A stretch of DNA of 64,000 nt from contig CAVXLZ010000001.1 of assembly GCA_963762825.1 (NCBI GenBank), forward strand, positions 1,054,001-1,118,000. The letters run 5' to 3'. Of this stretch, positions 9,585 to 18,262 are shown one piece after another. Source of the DNA: Miltoncostaea sp963762825 (lineage in GTDB: Bacteria > Actinomycetota > Thermoleophilia > Miltoncostaeales > Miltoncostaeaceae). How positions within the stretch are numbered: position 1 is the stretch's first letter; the number at the start of each line of letters is the position of its first letter. Position numbers and translations under genes: made by a program. Under the pieces are notes generated by a model that saw only the letters and a list, made by a program, of their open reading frames with translations, ran no database searches and was not told the origin of the DNA.

Positions 9585-11666
9585 GTGAGAGCTTTTGTGA
9601 TCGCTGGCCTGGTGCCCCTCCTGGTGATCGGCCTGATCGCCTACCGAGGGGCGAGCAACGCGCTCACGCGGAATGCCGAAGTCAAGCTCCAGGACGTCTC
9701 GTTCACCACCGCCGACACGCTCGATCGGAACCTCTTCGAGCGCTACGGCGATGTCCAGGCCTTCGCGCTCAGCGCACCCGCCCGGTCGATGGACCCGGCG
9801 CGGATCACGGAGTGGATCGACGCCATGATGGGGATCTACACCCCTATCTACAACCTGATGGTCGTGGCCGACGCAAACGGCCGGGTCATCGCGGTCAACG
9901 GCGTGGATATCACGGGCGACAGCATCCAGGGCGCGACGCGCCGGTTGCTCGGGCGCGACGTGTCGGGGTCCGACTGGTTCAAGAACGCGATCTCGCGCTC
10001 CTGGAAGGCGGGCACGACCCTGGTCGAGGACGTGCACGGCGACGACCTGACCAGCGCGGTCTTCGGAGCGGACAGCCCGCAGAGCCGCGCGATGAGCTTC
10101 ACGTATCCAATCCGAGACGATGCCGGCAAGATCGTGGGGGTTTGGACGAACCGCTTCAATTGGGACGTCACGAGCGCAGTGATCGACAGCGTCCGCGAGC
10201 GGGCCGTCGCTACGGGAGCCGGTTCGCTGAACATCACGATGCTCGGACGCGAAGGCACGGTCATCGCGTCGACCGACGCGGGGGTTCAGCCGTTCACCGC
10301 CTCTGCGACGGGCAACTCCCTCGCGACCGCCGCCCTCAGCTCCAAGGAGGGCACGGCGCGCGGATCACAGATCGCGACCGGTGGGAGCGTCTTCGGCGGG
10401 TTCGCGCGCAGCAGTGGCTTCGAGACCTACCCGGGCGTCGGCTGGACCTTCCTCGCCACCGAGTCCTCCGACGAGGCGCTGTCGGCGGTCACCTCGCTGC
10501 GCAGATCCATGCTGCTCAGCGGGGTCGCCATCCTCGCGCTGCTCGGAGCGGCAGCATGGTTCCTCGGTCGCGGCTTCGCCCGGCCGCTCGCGGCGCTGCG
10601 CGACAAGATGCGCCACATCGGTGCCAGTGGTGACCTGACCGCGCGCGTCGACGCCGCCCGCGGAGACGAGATCGGCCAGGTCGGCGCCGCCTTCAACGAG
10701 ATGATCGGCGAGTTCGAGCAGATCATCGCGGAGGTCGGCACGAACTCGAACTCCCTCAGCAGCTCGGCCGAGGAGATGGCGTCGGCGGCGGGCGCGGCCC
10801 GCAGCGCAGTGAGCGAGATCGCCTCGACCATGGATCACGTGGCCACCGGCGCCTCGGATCAGGCCCATTCGAGCCAGAGAGCGTCGGCGACGGTGGATCA
10901 GATCGGCTCGGACGTGGGCCAGGTTGCCGAGCGCTCGCAGTCGGCGGCCGAGGCCGCTGGCGAGGCCGACACGGCAGCACAGGAGGGAAGCGAGACGCTC
11001 TCCGAGGCCGCTCGCGCCATGGACGAAATCCGCGAATCGGTCGTGCGCGCCGGCGAGGTGGTGGCAGGCCTCGGCCGGCACTCCGAGGCGATCGGGGCGA
11101 TCGTCGGGACCATCTCCGACATCTCCGCCCAGACCAATCTCCTCGCGCTGAACGCGGCCATCGAGGCCGCACGCGCCGGCGAGGCCGGCAAGGGCTTCGC
11201 GGTCGTCGCCGAAGAGGTGCGCAAGCTCGCCGAGAGCTCCCAGGAGTCGGCCTCCTCCATCTCGGGCATCATCGAAGAGATCCAGACCGAGGCGCGGCGC
11301 GCGGTTGCGGCCATGGAGGACGGAACCGGCGCCGTCGAAGGCGGATCGGAGAGGATGAGCGCGGCGGCGGATGCCTTCGATGCGATCCGCGAGCGCGTCG
11401 CGCACGTGTCGGACGAGGTCGCTCAGGTCGCCTCGGCGGCCGTGCAGCTGCGCTCGGGAGCCGATTCGGCGCTCGACGCCGTCGGCGCCGTCGCCGCGGT
11501 CTCCGAGGAGAACGCGGCCGCCGCCCAGCAGGTGTCGGCTTCCACTGAGGAGAGCGCCGCCTCCGTCGAGCTGGTCAGCTCGGTCGCGGGTCGGGTTGCC
11601 GAGTCGGCGGGCACGCTTGATCGCCTCGTGAGCCGCTTTGAGGCGGGCTCGAGGATAACCGGCTGA
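9585..11666 (+). CDS. Methyl-accepting chemotaxis receptor with dCache-like sensor
   Basis: Transmembrane chemoreceptor, about 693 residues. The order is helix 1 at the N-terminus (AGLVPLLVIGLIAY), a periplasmic sensor of about 260 residues (dCache-like: MVVADANGRVIAVNG, GSDWFKNAI, SFTYPIRDDAGKIVGVW), helix 2 near 305-325, HAMP to about 365, and a coiled-coil signalling domain. Its hairpin tip is DISAQTNLLALNAAIEAARAGEAGKGFAVV (split here into two runs of fewer than 20: DISAQTNLLALNAA and IEAARAGEAGKGFAVV). The frame opens at GTG 9585 but homology-like sequence (ASVKAKLV) continues upstream in frame with no start codon, while ATG 9536 with GGAGG upstream is one base out of frame. No che genes are nearby. 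9291-9535 shows nothing else. Confidence 0.9.
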   Translation: MRAFVIAGLVPLLVIGLIAYRGASNALTRNAEVKLQDVSFTTADTLDRNLFERYGDVQAFALSAPARSMDPARITEWIDAMMGIYTPIYNLMVVADANGRVIAVNGVDITGDSIQGATRRLLGRDVSGSDWFKNAISRSWKAGTTLVEDVHGDDLTSAVFGADSPQSRAMSFTYPIRDDAGKIVGVWTNRFNWDVTSAVIDSVRERAVATGAGSLNITMLGREGTVIASTDAGVQPFTASATGNSLATAALSSKEGTARGSQIATGGSVFGGFARSSGFETYPGVGWTFLATESSDEALSAVTSLRRSMLLSGVAILALLGAAAWFLGRGFARPLAALRDKMRHIGASGDLTARVDAARGDEIGQVGAAFNEMIGEFEQIIAEVGTNSNSLSSSAEEMASAAGAARSAVSEIASTMDHVATGASDQAHSSQRASATVDQIGSDVGQVAERSQSAAEAAGEADTAAQEGSETLSEAARAMDEIRESVVRAGEVVAGLGRHSEAIGAIVGTISDISAQTNLLALNAAIEAARAGEAGKGFAVVAEEVRKLAESSQESASSISGIIEEIQTEARRAVAAMEDGTGAVEGGSERMSAAADAFDAIRERVAHVSDEVAQVASAAVQLRSGADSALDAVGAVAAVSEENAAAAQQVSASTEESAASVELVSSVAGRVAESAGTLDRLVSRFEAGSRITG

Positions 11667-11973
11667 AAGCGGCCGACGCGCGTAAGGCATTGGCCCCGCG
11701 CGCGCCGGCCTGGGCGATCTTCTGGTTGATCGCCAGATGGGTCGCCCAGAGAGCGACCGCGCCTTGCTTGCCCCGCTGCGCGGTGCGACCGTGATCAACG
11801 AGGCCACCGGCGCGGGCGAGGGAGCCGCGGCGCTGATCACGAGGTCGAGGACGAGCTGCCCTCCGCCGACCTGGCCATCGCGTAGGTCGCCGCCGGTGAG
11901 CGCTCCTCCAGACACCCCGCGGCTTCTCAGCCGGGCTCACGCCAGACGCAGGGCCCGAATCACGGGGAGACCG
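11667..11973. other. Intergenic, no gene recognised
   Basis: Space between the chemoreceptor and the convergent hipA. Open frames exist on both strands but have no sensible start, no ribosome binding site and no family resemblance. A hydrophobic plus-strand stretch near 11707-11745 (AWAIFWLIARWVAQ) is the only thing that looks protein-like, and it is too short to call. No terminator with a U-tract was seen. Confidence 0.5.
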
Positions 11974-13227
11974 CTACCCGCCGGCGAGCTGGCGCGCCAG
12001 CTCGCGCTGCTCGTGCTCGAAGGCGGGAGCGAGACGCGCCACCTCCGAGGCGACGCCGTAGCGCTCCGCACGCTCGCGCCAGGTCTCGGTCGCGTCGAGG
12101 AGGCGACGCAGCTCGTCGGCGGGATCCCCGACGCGGAAGTGGTCCGCCCAGTTGACGAGCAGGGCGATGTCGGCGCTCCGGTCACGGGGCGACTCGATCG
12201 CCGTGCTGAGCAGCCCGGCCGACTCCGGCGCGGGATTCAGGTCGAAGGCCGGAGAGAGGACCCAGCCCGGCCCGATGCGGAGGAACCCATGGTTGCGAAG
12301 GTGATCGTCCGCATTCGAGATCAGGATCGAGAAGGCGACCCGGCGCCACAGTTCCTGCAGATCGTCGGTGGCCCGAGGCGACGATGTCTCGATCACCTCG
12401 GCGATCTCGATGTAGCTGCGGCGGTCGTTGTCTCGTGCCTCGAGCATCGTCAGCGCGCTGACGTACCCGATGCGCTCGCCCTGGGCCGTCCGGTCGAAGC
12501 GCTCCACGAGAAGCACCGCGCGTCCGGCCACGTCCACGAGGCCGGAGGAGGCGGCACGGATGCCTCCCGCCGCGGCCATCTCGAGCGCGATCTGCTCCCA
12601 CACGATCACCGACCAGGGGTCTCGTGTGAGCCGGGGGAACTTCGCGATCATGAGCGTGCCCGAGTCCAGAACGTGAGCCTTCGGCCGCGCGCCGCCGAGT
12701 GAGCTCCCGGCTTCGAGCAGCAGGCGGAGCTCGTCGTCGGTCTCGGCATCGCGCTCGAGCTTCGAAGAGGCGCTGAGCAGGCGCGGGAGGTCGACGAGAA
12801 GGGGGACGCCCTCGCCGTCGGGCGCCAGGAAGGTCCTCTCCCTCGGATCGCGCAGGCGCAAGGCGCCCTGGCGTAGCCGATCGCGGACGGCCAGGAGGAA
12901 CTCCGCCTCGCCGAGCGAGCGCGGCGTCGCCCCCTCCCTCTCTGCAAGGCGGCGCTCGTAGCGGAGCGCGAGCTCGACGCCCCAGCGGTCCGGCGCGGAG
13001 TCGGCAAGTGCCCGAAAGAGTTGCTGGTCCACACCCGTGTGGAACGAGCCCGAGGCCAGCGGGAGCTGCGGGTCGATCGCGTACGCCGATGGGTGAGCGA
13101 TCCACTCGTCCTCGTAGCGGAACGTCGCGGACTCCGAACCGCGACGACGGTGCAGGAAGAGCCGGCCGATGGCCATGGTGCTCTGGTCAGGCGCATCGAG
13201 GCAGACCTCGACCTCGATGTCGCTCAC
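11974..13227 (-). CDS. hipA: HipA-type serine/threonine kinase toxin
   Basis: Kinase half of a HipBA-type toxin-antitoxin pair; characterised members phosphorylate tRNA synthetases and cause dormancy. The 417-residue protein shows the Gly-rich loop with candidate autophosphorylation serines (SSLGGARPKA, about 175-184), the ATP lysine in LMIAKFPRL (K196), the catalytic block ISNADDHLRNHGF (D308 and N312) and the metal aspartate in SPAFDLNPA (D329). The start is GTG 13227, which overlaps the hipB stop by four bases (GTGA); the longer open frame upstream is shadow. It lies in the accessory stretch with the integrase remnant. The kinase residues look intact, so it may be active. Confidence 0.88.
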   Translation of the reverse strand: MSDIEVEVCLDAPDQSTMAIGRLFLHRRRGSESATFRYEDEWIAHPSAYAIDPQLPLASGSFHTGVDQQLFRALADSAPDRWGVELALRYERRLAEREGATPRSLGEAEFLLAVRDRLRQGALRLRDPRERTFLAPDGEGVPLLVDLPRLLSASSKLERDAETDDELRLLLEAGSSLGGARPKAHVLDSGTLMIAKFPRLTRDPWSVIVWEQIALEMAAAGGIRAASSGLVDVAGRAVLLVERFDRTAQGERIGYVSALTMLEARDNDRRSYIEIAEVIETSSPRATDDLQELWRRVAFSILISNADDHLRNHGFLRIGPGWVLSPAFDLNPAPESAGLLSTAIESPRDRSADIALLVNWADHFRVGDPADELRRLLDATETWRERAERYGVASEVARLAPAFEHEQRELARQLAGG

Positions 13228-13547
13228 CGCTTCGACCCTCGCGGCCCCGAGACGCGGCGCGGCAGAGCGTCCAGCGCGCGGGCTCGCCCGAGGTCGGTCG
13301 TCGTCGGATCGAACGCGGCGATCACCTTGTCGAGCACGCCGAGCGCGCGTGCGATTCGAAGGATGTTCTCGAGGCTCGCTCCGGCTCCGGTCTCGATCCG
13401 GTGCACGGTCGCACGCGAGACCCCGGCGCGGTCGGCGACCTGCTCCGCGCTCAGGTTCTGCAGGCGCCGCCAATCCGACAGGTGCTGACCGACCTCGCGG
13501 GTCGCGCGGCGGATGGCGGGAGGAGTGGGATGCGCGCGGGCCGGCAT
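13224..13547 (-). CDS. hipB: HipB-type Xre/HTH antitoxin
   Basis: A 107-residue helix-turn-helix protein. The DNA-binding region LSAEQVADRAGVSRATVHRI (about 33-52) matches the Xre family and is followed by two further helices. The C-terminal tail, ending VSGPRGSKR, may contact HipA. It precedes hipA in the same operon, as in characterised HipBA systems where HipB binds its own promoter and neutralises the kinase. ATG start with no Shine-Dalgarno; the -10 box lies six bases upstream. Confidence 0.85.
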   Translation of the reverse strand: MPARAHPTPPAIRRATREVGQHLSDWRRLQNLSAEQVADRAGVSRATVHRIETGAGASLENILRIARALGVLDKVIAAFDPTTTDLGRARALDALPRRVSGPRGSKR

Positions 13548-13595
13548 CGACTTAATGTAGCAAAAATGATGCGCTGTAGTTGATAAGTACTCATC
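13545..13595 (-). promoter_or_regulatory. hipBA promoter with near-palindromic operator
   Basis: On the minus strand TACATT (13559-13554), six bases, then ATG form a leaderless start. About 23 bases upstream of the -10 box is GATAAGTACTCATC (13582-13595), a 14-bp palindrome with one mismatch centred on AGTACT, a plausible HipB site. The stretch is AT-rich for this genome. Confidence 0.5.
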
Positions 13596-13706
13596 TATGC
13601 CTCACATGACGTCTGGCACCATTCCAGCGCGCGCGTGGGCCCACCCGCTGTGCCCGGAATGGTCCGGCCACTGGGAGAGCTCGGCTTCGCTATCGATGAG
13701 CGGGGA

Positions 13707-13910
13707 CTATGTGGCCGCGGAGCGCTGCGGCGCGGTGCCGACTGCCGGACCTCCCGGTCCGCCCCCACCGATGGGCGACGTGATCTGGGTGGAGCCGGGG
13801 TTTCCGACACCGGTACCGCCGAAGACCGATCCACCGGGCGCGGTGCTCGCGAGCGCCAGCGCCCCTGCCGCGAGCATGCCGACCATGCGCGTGTGTGATC
13901 GCCTCATCAT
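13707..13910 (-). CDS. Tiny glycine-rich secreted peptide
   Basis: A 67-residue peptide. A basic start (MMRRSHTRMVG) and hydrophobic AAGALALAST form a signal peptide. The mature part is short and rich in Gly, Pro, Ser and Thr (GVGNPGSTQITSPIGGGGPG). Twin ATG codons at 13910 and 13907 follow a perfect AAAGGAG, which fixes the start. Further upstream is a leader of about 150 bases before the next gene's stop, holding a GGGC-TTC-GCCC hairpin and the palindrome GACGGTCCGTC (13940-13950). No cysteines and no known family. It could be a surface or signalling peptide. Confidence 0.65.
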   Translation of the reverse strand: MMRRSHTRMVGMLAAGALALASTAPGGSVFGGTGVGNPGSTQITSPIGGGGPGGPAVGTAPQRSAAT

Positions 13911-14066
13911 CCTTCTCCTTTGAGGTCGTGGCGAACCTGGACGGTCCGTCGGGCCGGTGAGACCATCCCCTGGGCGAAGCCCCGCGGCACCGGGGGATAC
14001 CCTGGGTTCTAGGAGCCGGGGATCCGGGTCCGGTGGTTCTGCGAGATTCGCCGCGGACGACACCGC

Positions 14067-15116
14067 TCAGCGCCGGATGCGCACAACCAGGCCGTAGGCC
14101 AGACCGCGGCGACCGGCGCGCACCTTGGCCGTGCAGAGACCCGGCCCAACACGCCCTCGGACCACCACGCGCGAGCGCCTCCGCCCGTCGCCGATGATGG
14201 CCTTGGCGCGACCACACCGCAGGACGACCGAGAAGTCACGACGCACCGAGCCCCGGCGCCGCACCACGAGCGCGATGCGCTGGCGCCCCGTGACGCGGAA
14301 GCGGATCTTCGCGACCTTGCCGGCGCGCAGGCGACCCGAGCGCGCAAGGTTCGCGCCGCGCCGCAGCAGTGGAGCGCCGGCCGTCTTGCCCGGGGTGCCG
14401 GGACCCGGAGCCCCGGCGCCGGGCGATGCGGGGTCGGGCGGCGGAACCGGCTCGGGTGGAGCTCCGGGGGGCGGCGCGGGGACGGAGCGGACGAGGTCGG
14501 CCAGATCCAGCCGCAGCGCGTCGAGAACCGCCGGGCCGGGCTGGCCGAGCGCCCCGCGGCTGACGGCCCCCGGGACGTTGAGCACCCGGTAGTCCTCGGC
14601 GAAGACCTCGGCGACCGAGCGCTCCCAGCCGGCGCCGTAGTCGCAGCGCAGATTGCCCGAGGCGAGCGACGCCGCGGCGCCGCGGGCCGCCCACCAGCGT
14701 GGCGTGCCGTCCGAGCAGTTGGTGGCGGACAGGTGGCGGACGGACGAGTCGACGTGGTGGCCGTACTCGTGGACGAGCGAATCGCGCACCGCCGCGACCG
14801 AGGCCGCGGGCACGGTGATCCGGGCATTGCTTCCGCTCCGCCGATAGCAGGCCGCCGCACCGGCGCCGCATTCGACCAGCATCGCCGACGCCGGCACCAC
14901 GCGCACGGTGACCGCGCTGATCTCGTCGCCGTGGAGGGTGCCCGCGAGCAGCCCGGCATAGCCGTCCACATCCACACCGGCGGCCTGGAGATCGAAGGTG
15001 ATGGTGCGGCCCGACGCATCCGGCCGGGTGGTGATCTCCGCGAGGGCCGCGGTCGGCGCGCCGACCGCGAGGGCCGCGACCGTTGCAGCGAGGGTGGTGG
15101 TCCATCTGCTCGGCAT
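14067..15116 (-). CDS. Secreted HEYGH putative metallopeptidase with Arg-rich C-terminal domain
   Basis: A 349-residue exported protein with a clear signal peptide ending in ALA near residue 26. It carries a zinc-peptidase motif HEYGH (116-120), and candidate third ligands E170 and E174 lie in WERSVAEVFAEDY, a gluzincin-like arrangement. Cysteines at 83, 90, 134 and 158 may pair. A Pro/Gly-rich linker (about 205-245) leads to a strongly basic beta-strand domain with many arginines. The ATG at 15116 was chosen for the signal peptide; the open frame continuing to 16241 is antisense to terC. Peptidase activity is inferred from the motif only. Confidence 0.7.
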   Translation of the reverse strand: MPSRWTTTLAATVAALAVGAPTAALAEITTRPDASGRTITFDLQAAGVDVDGYAGLLAGTLHGDEISAVTVRVVPASAMLVECGAGAAACYRRSGSNARITVPAASVAAVRDSLVHEYGHHVDSSVRHLSATNCSDGTPRWWAARGAAASLASGNLRCDYGAGWERSVAEVFAEDYRVLNVPGAVSRGALGQPGPAVLDALRLDLADLVRSVPAPPPGAPPEPVPPPDPASPGAGAPGPGTPGKTAGAPLLRRGANLARSGRLRAGKVAKIRFRVTGRQRIALVVRRRGSVRRDFSVVLRCGRAKAIIGDGRRRSRVVVRGRVGPGLCTAKVRAGRRGLAYGLVVRIRR

Positions 15117-15233
15117 CGTGGACGAGGCTACGGCGCGGCGGTACGCGAACTGTGCGAGTCGCGTTAGGGAGACGTGAGGCTTCGCGCGAGGGCATCGCCG
15201 AACCGCCAGAAGGCGATACGACGGAAGAATCGC

Positions 15234-15248
15234 GATAATGGCATCGTG
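15234..15248 (+). promoter_or_regulatory. Leaderless promoter of terC: GATAAT, 6 nt, GTG
   Basis: GATAAT (15234-15239) matches five of six bases of the -10 consensus and is followed by GGCATC and the GTG at 15246. No -35 match at 17 bp. It fixes the terC start at 15246 rather than the earlier in-frame codon at 15174. Confidence 0.6.
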
Positions 15249-16253
15249 CTCGATGTCACCCTGGTCGCCTGGGCGGTGACCATCGCCCTGGTCATCGGCC
15301 TGCTCGCCCTCGATCTCACCATCACGGCGGGTGGCCGTGCCCATGTCGTCGGCTTCCGCGAGGCCGTGGCCTGGTCGGTGTTCTACATCGGCGTGGCGAT
15401 CGGCTTCGGCATCGTGTTCGGGTTCATCGCCGGGTGGGACTACGGCACCGAGTACTTCGCGGGCTACGTCGTCGAGAAGAGCCTGTCGGTCGACAACCTC
15501 TTCGTCTTCGTCATCATCATGGCGACCTTCGCCGTGCCCGCCGAGCATCAGCAGCGCGTGCTGACCTTCGGGATCATCATGGCGCTGGTCCTGCGCGTGA
15601 TCTTCATCGCCCTGGGCGCAGCGCTCCTGGCCGCCTTCTCGTTCATGTTCCTGCTGTTCGGGCTGCTGCTGCTGGGGACCGCCGTCCAGCTCTTCCGGCA
15701 CCGCGACCAGGATCCGACGGTGGAGGACAATCGCCTCGTAGCCCTCGCGCGCCGGCGGCTCCCCCTCGCCGAGACGTACGACGGCGGGCGCATCATCACG
15801 CGGATCGCCGGCAGGCGCGTGCTGACGCCGATGTTCCTGGTGCTGCTGACGATCGGGACGACCGACCTCCTCTTCGCCCTCGACTCGATCCCCGCCGTGT
15901 TCGGGGTCACCGAGCAGGCCTACATCGTCTTCACCGCCAACGCGTTCGCGCTGCTCGGTCTGCGCGCGCTCTACTTCCTCGTGTCGGGCCTGCTGGACCG
16001 GCTCGTCTACCTCTCGACGGGCCTTTCGCTGATCCTCGCGTTCATCGGCGGCAAGCTGGTGCTCCACTACCTGCACCTGCGCAACGACGACATCCCGGAG
16101 ATCTCCACCGGGCTGTCGCTCGCGGTGATCGCCATCGTCCTCACCATCACGACCATCGCGAGCATCGTGAAGTCGCGCCGTGACCCGACCGCCCGCGCCC
16201 ACGCGGGCACGCTGCGCGAACCGACCCACCCCCGGGAGCACCCCGGGGGCTGA
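15246..16253 (+). CDS. TerC/Alx-family integral membrane protein
   Basis: A multi-pass membrane protein of 335 residues in the TerC/Alx family, whose members are linked to metal (manganese, tellurite) homeostasis and to loading metals on exported proteins. Characteristic runs are EKSLSVDNLFVFVIIM and TTDLLFALDSIPAVFGVTE, which hold the conserved acidic residues inside membrane helices. About eight hydrophobic helices are visible, with a short basic tail at the end. I prefer the GTG start at 15246, directly after the -10 box; starting at 15174 would add 24 basic residues not typical of the family. The gene stands alone. Confidence 0.9.
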   Translation: MLDVTLVAWAVTIALVIGLLALDLTITAGGRAHVVGFREAVAWSVFYIGVAIGFGIVFGFIAGWDYGTEYFAGYVVEKSLSVDNLFVFVIIMATFAVPAEHQQRVLTFGIIMALVLRVIFIALGAALLAAFSFMFLLFGLLLLGTAVQLFRHRDQDPTVEDNRLVALARRRLPLAETYDGGRIITRIAGRRVLTPMFLVLLTIGTTDLLFALDSIPAVFGVTEQAYIVFTANAFALLGLRALYFLVSGLLDRLVYLSTGLSLILAFIGGKLVLHYLHLRNDDIPEISTGLSLAVIAIVLTITTIASIVKSRRDPTARAHAGTLREPTHPREHPGG

Positions 16254-16350
16254 GCCGGCCGATCGTCACCCTCGGCGCACCCCTGGGGGTGAGGGCGATC
16301 CCCGACCTGCGAAGGCGTGTCTGTAGCGTCCGTCGCGGGAGCGACCGGGG

Positions 16351-18171
16351 ATGGCTGTCGAACCGCGAGCCAGGGAATCCATGCCGTCGAGAATCGAGGA
16401 CTACGCCCTCATCGGGGATCTCCAGACCGTCGCCCTCGTCGATATGGAGGGGTCGATCGACTGGCTCTGCCTGCCCCGCTTCGACTCGGGCGCCTGCTTC
16501 GCCGCCCTGCTCGGGGACGAGGAGAACGGGCGCTGGATGATCGCGCCGCTGGGCGATGTCGTTCGGCGGCACCGCTGCTACCGCCCGGGGACTCTCGTCC
16601 TGGAGACCGAGACGGAGACCTCCGACGGACTGGTCAGGGTCACCGACTGCATGACCCCGCGAAACGGGGAGGCCGACGTGATCCGGGTGGTCGAGGGCCT
16701 ACGCGGACAGGTGCGCATGCGGATGAGCCTGACGATCCGCTTCGACTACGGATCACGGGTGCCCTGGGTCCGCCGGTTGGACGGTGACCTGATCGCCATC
16801 GCGGGTCCGGACGCGCTCTGCCTGCGTACGTCTGTCGAGACCCGCGGCGAGGGTGCGACGACGGTGGCCGAGTTCGTCGTCCGCGAGGGGGAGCGGGTTT
16901 CGTTCCGCCTGATCTGGTTCTCGTCGCACACCCCCCCGCCCGAGCGTGTCGACGCCATGGAGCAGATCGCCTCGACCGACCAGTGGTGGCAGGAGTGGTC
17001 GGGTCGCTACCAGCAGGCGAGCGAGTATCGCGACGCCGAGCTGCGCTCCCTCATCACCCTGAAGTCGCTGACCTACCTGCCGACGGGCGGCATCGTCGCC
17101 GCGCCGACCACATCGCTGCCCGAGAAGCTCGGGGGCGTCCGCAACTGGGACTATCGCTACTGCTGGATCCGGGACGCCTCTCTGACGCTGTCCGCCTTCA
17201 CCGCCGCGGGGTTCACCGAGGAGGCCGCCCAGTGGGAGCATTGGCTCCTCCGCGCCGTGGCGGGCGATCCGGCCCAGATGCAGATCATGTACGGGATCGC
17301 GGGAGAGCGGCAGCTTCCCGAGCGCGAGATCCCCTGGCTGGCCGGGTACGAGGGTGCCTCCCCGGTGCGCGTTGGCAACGCCGCCAGCGAGCAGTTCCAG
17401 CTCGACGTGTACGGCGAGCTGCTCGAGGCCGGCCACGAGGCGATGCGGGCCGGGATCGGCGACGATCCCGACGTTGAGTCGTGGCCGCTCTTCGAGGCGA
17501 TCGTCGGGTTCGTGATCGAGCACTGGCGCGACCCCGATGAGGGGATCTGGGAGATCCGGGGGCCGCGCGAGCACTTCACCCACTCCAAGGTGATGGCCTG
17601 GGTCGCCCTCGACAGGGCGATCAGGATGGCGGAAGACCGAGGCGGGTCGGGTGCCCCGGCATCGTGGAGGGCCGCGCGCGACGAGATCCACGCGGATGTC
17701 TGCCGCAAGGGCTACGACCGGTCCCTCGGCTCCTTCACACGCAGCTACGGGTCGCCCGACGTCGATGCCAGCCTTCTGCTCCTTCCCCTCGTCGGATTCC
17801 TGCCCGCGACGGACCCGCGGATCCAGGGCACGATCGACGAGATCCAGCGCCGCCTCTGCTCAGGGCCCCACGTCTTCCGCTACGCGCACGAGGAGTCGGC
17901 GGACGGCCTGCCTCCGGGCGAGGGAGCCTTCTTCATCTGCTCGTTCTGGCTGGTCTCCGCGCTCGCGCGGTCAGGCCGGGTGGCGGAGGCGCGGCACAAC
18001 TTCGATCAGTTGCTCGCCCTTCGCAACGACGTCGGGCTCCTCTCCGAGGAGTTCGATCTGCACGAGAGACGCCTGGTCGGCAACTTCCCCCAGGCGTTCT
18101 CGCATGTCGGGCTGATCAACGCGGCGCGCGACCTCTCGCACGCCGTGGCCGGCTCGTGGGCGGGAGGCTAG
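16351..18171 (+). CDS. Glycoside hydrolase family 15 protein (trehalase/glucoamylase-like)
   Basis: A 606-residue cytoplasmic enzyme. The N-terminal beta-sandwich (about 10-260) opens with IEDYALIGDLQTVALVDMEG and SIDWLCLPRFDS, the start typical of actinobacterial GH15 trehalases. The (alpha/alpha)6 barrel follows, with VRNWDYRYCWIRDA and later GEGAFFICSFWLV. Members hydrolyse trehalose or alpha-glucans, and mycobacterial homologues are trehalases. No signal peptide. ATG 16351 has GGGAG nine bases upstream; ATG 16381 (MPSRIEDYAL) is an alternative start. No sugar genes are adjacent, but a polyphosphate glucokinase lies 10 kb away. Confidence 0.9.
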   Translation: MAVEPRARESMPSRIEDYALIGDLQTVALVDMEGSIDWLCLPRFDSGACFAALLGDEENGRWMIAPLGDVVRRHRCYRPGTLVLETETETSDGLVRVTDCMTPRNGEADVIRVVEGLRGQVRMRMSLTIRFDYGSRVPWVRRLDGDLIAIAGPDALCLRTSVETRGEGATTVAEFVVREGERVSFRLIWFSSHTPPPERVDAMEQIASTDQWWQEWSGRYQQASEYRDAELRSLITLKSLTYLPTGGIVAAPTTSLPEKLGGVRNWDYRYCWIRDASLTLSAFTAAGFTEEAAQWEHWLLRAVAGDPAQMQIMYGIAGERQLPEREIPWLAGYEGASPVRVGNAASEQFQLDVYGELLEAGHEAMRAGIGDDPDVESWPLFEAIVGFVIEHWRDPDEGIWEIRGPREHFTHSKVMAWVALDRAIRMAEDRGGSGAPASWRAARDEIHADVCRKGYDRSLGSFTRSYGSPDVDASLLLLPLVGFLPATDPRIQGTIDEIQRRLCSGPHVFRYAHEESADGLPPGEGAFFICSFWLVSALARSGRVAEARHNFDQLLALRNDVGLLSEEFDLHERRLVGNFPQAFSHVGLINAARDLSHAVAGSWAGG

Positions 18172-18188
18172 CGAGCGAGGCGGGAGCG

Positions 18189-18231
18189 GATCAGCGACAC
18201 GGGGCCGCGCTCCCCCAGGAGCACGCTGATC
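18189..18231. terminator. Hairpin between convergent GH15 and RodZ-like genes
   Basis: GATCAGCG (18189-18196) pairs with CGCTGATC (18224-18231), and the loop contains GGGG and CCCCC runs that can pair further. It lies between two converging stop codons, so it could end transcription both ways. There is no U-tract, which weakens the call. Confidence 0.4.
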
Positions 18232-18262
18232 GACCGCGCGCTGCTCTCGACCCGGTTGCCGC

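Noticed and set aside
8976..10037. 353-codon minus-strand frame over the integrase and chemoreceptor
   Set aside because: Its right half mirrors the chemoreceptor and its left half is out of the integrase frame; no start signal.
11737..12702. 321-codon plus-strand frame
   Set aside because: Opposite hipA, whose kinase motifs are clear; no supporting start or domain.
15246..16241. N-terminal extension of the HEYGH protein frame up to 16241
   Set aside because: Antisense to terC, low-complexity charged sequence; the real start with a signal peptide is ATG 15116.
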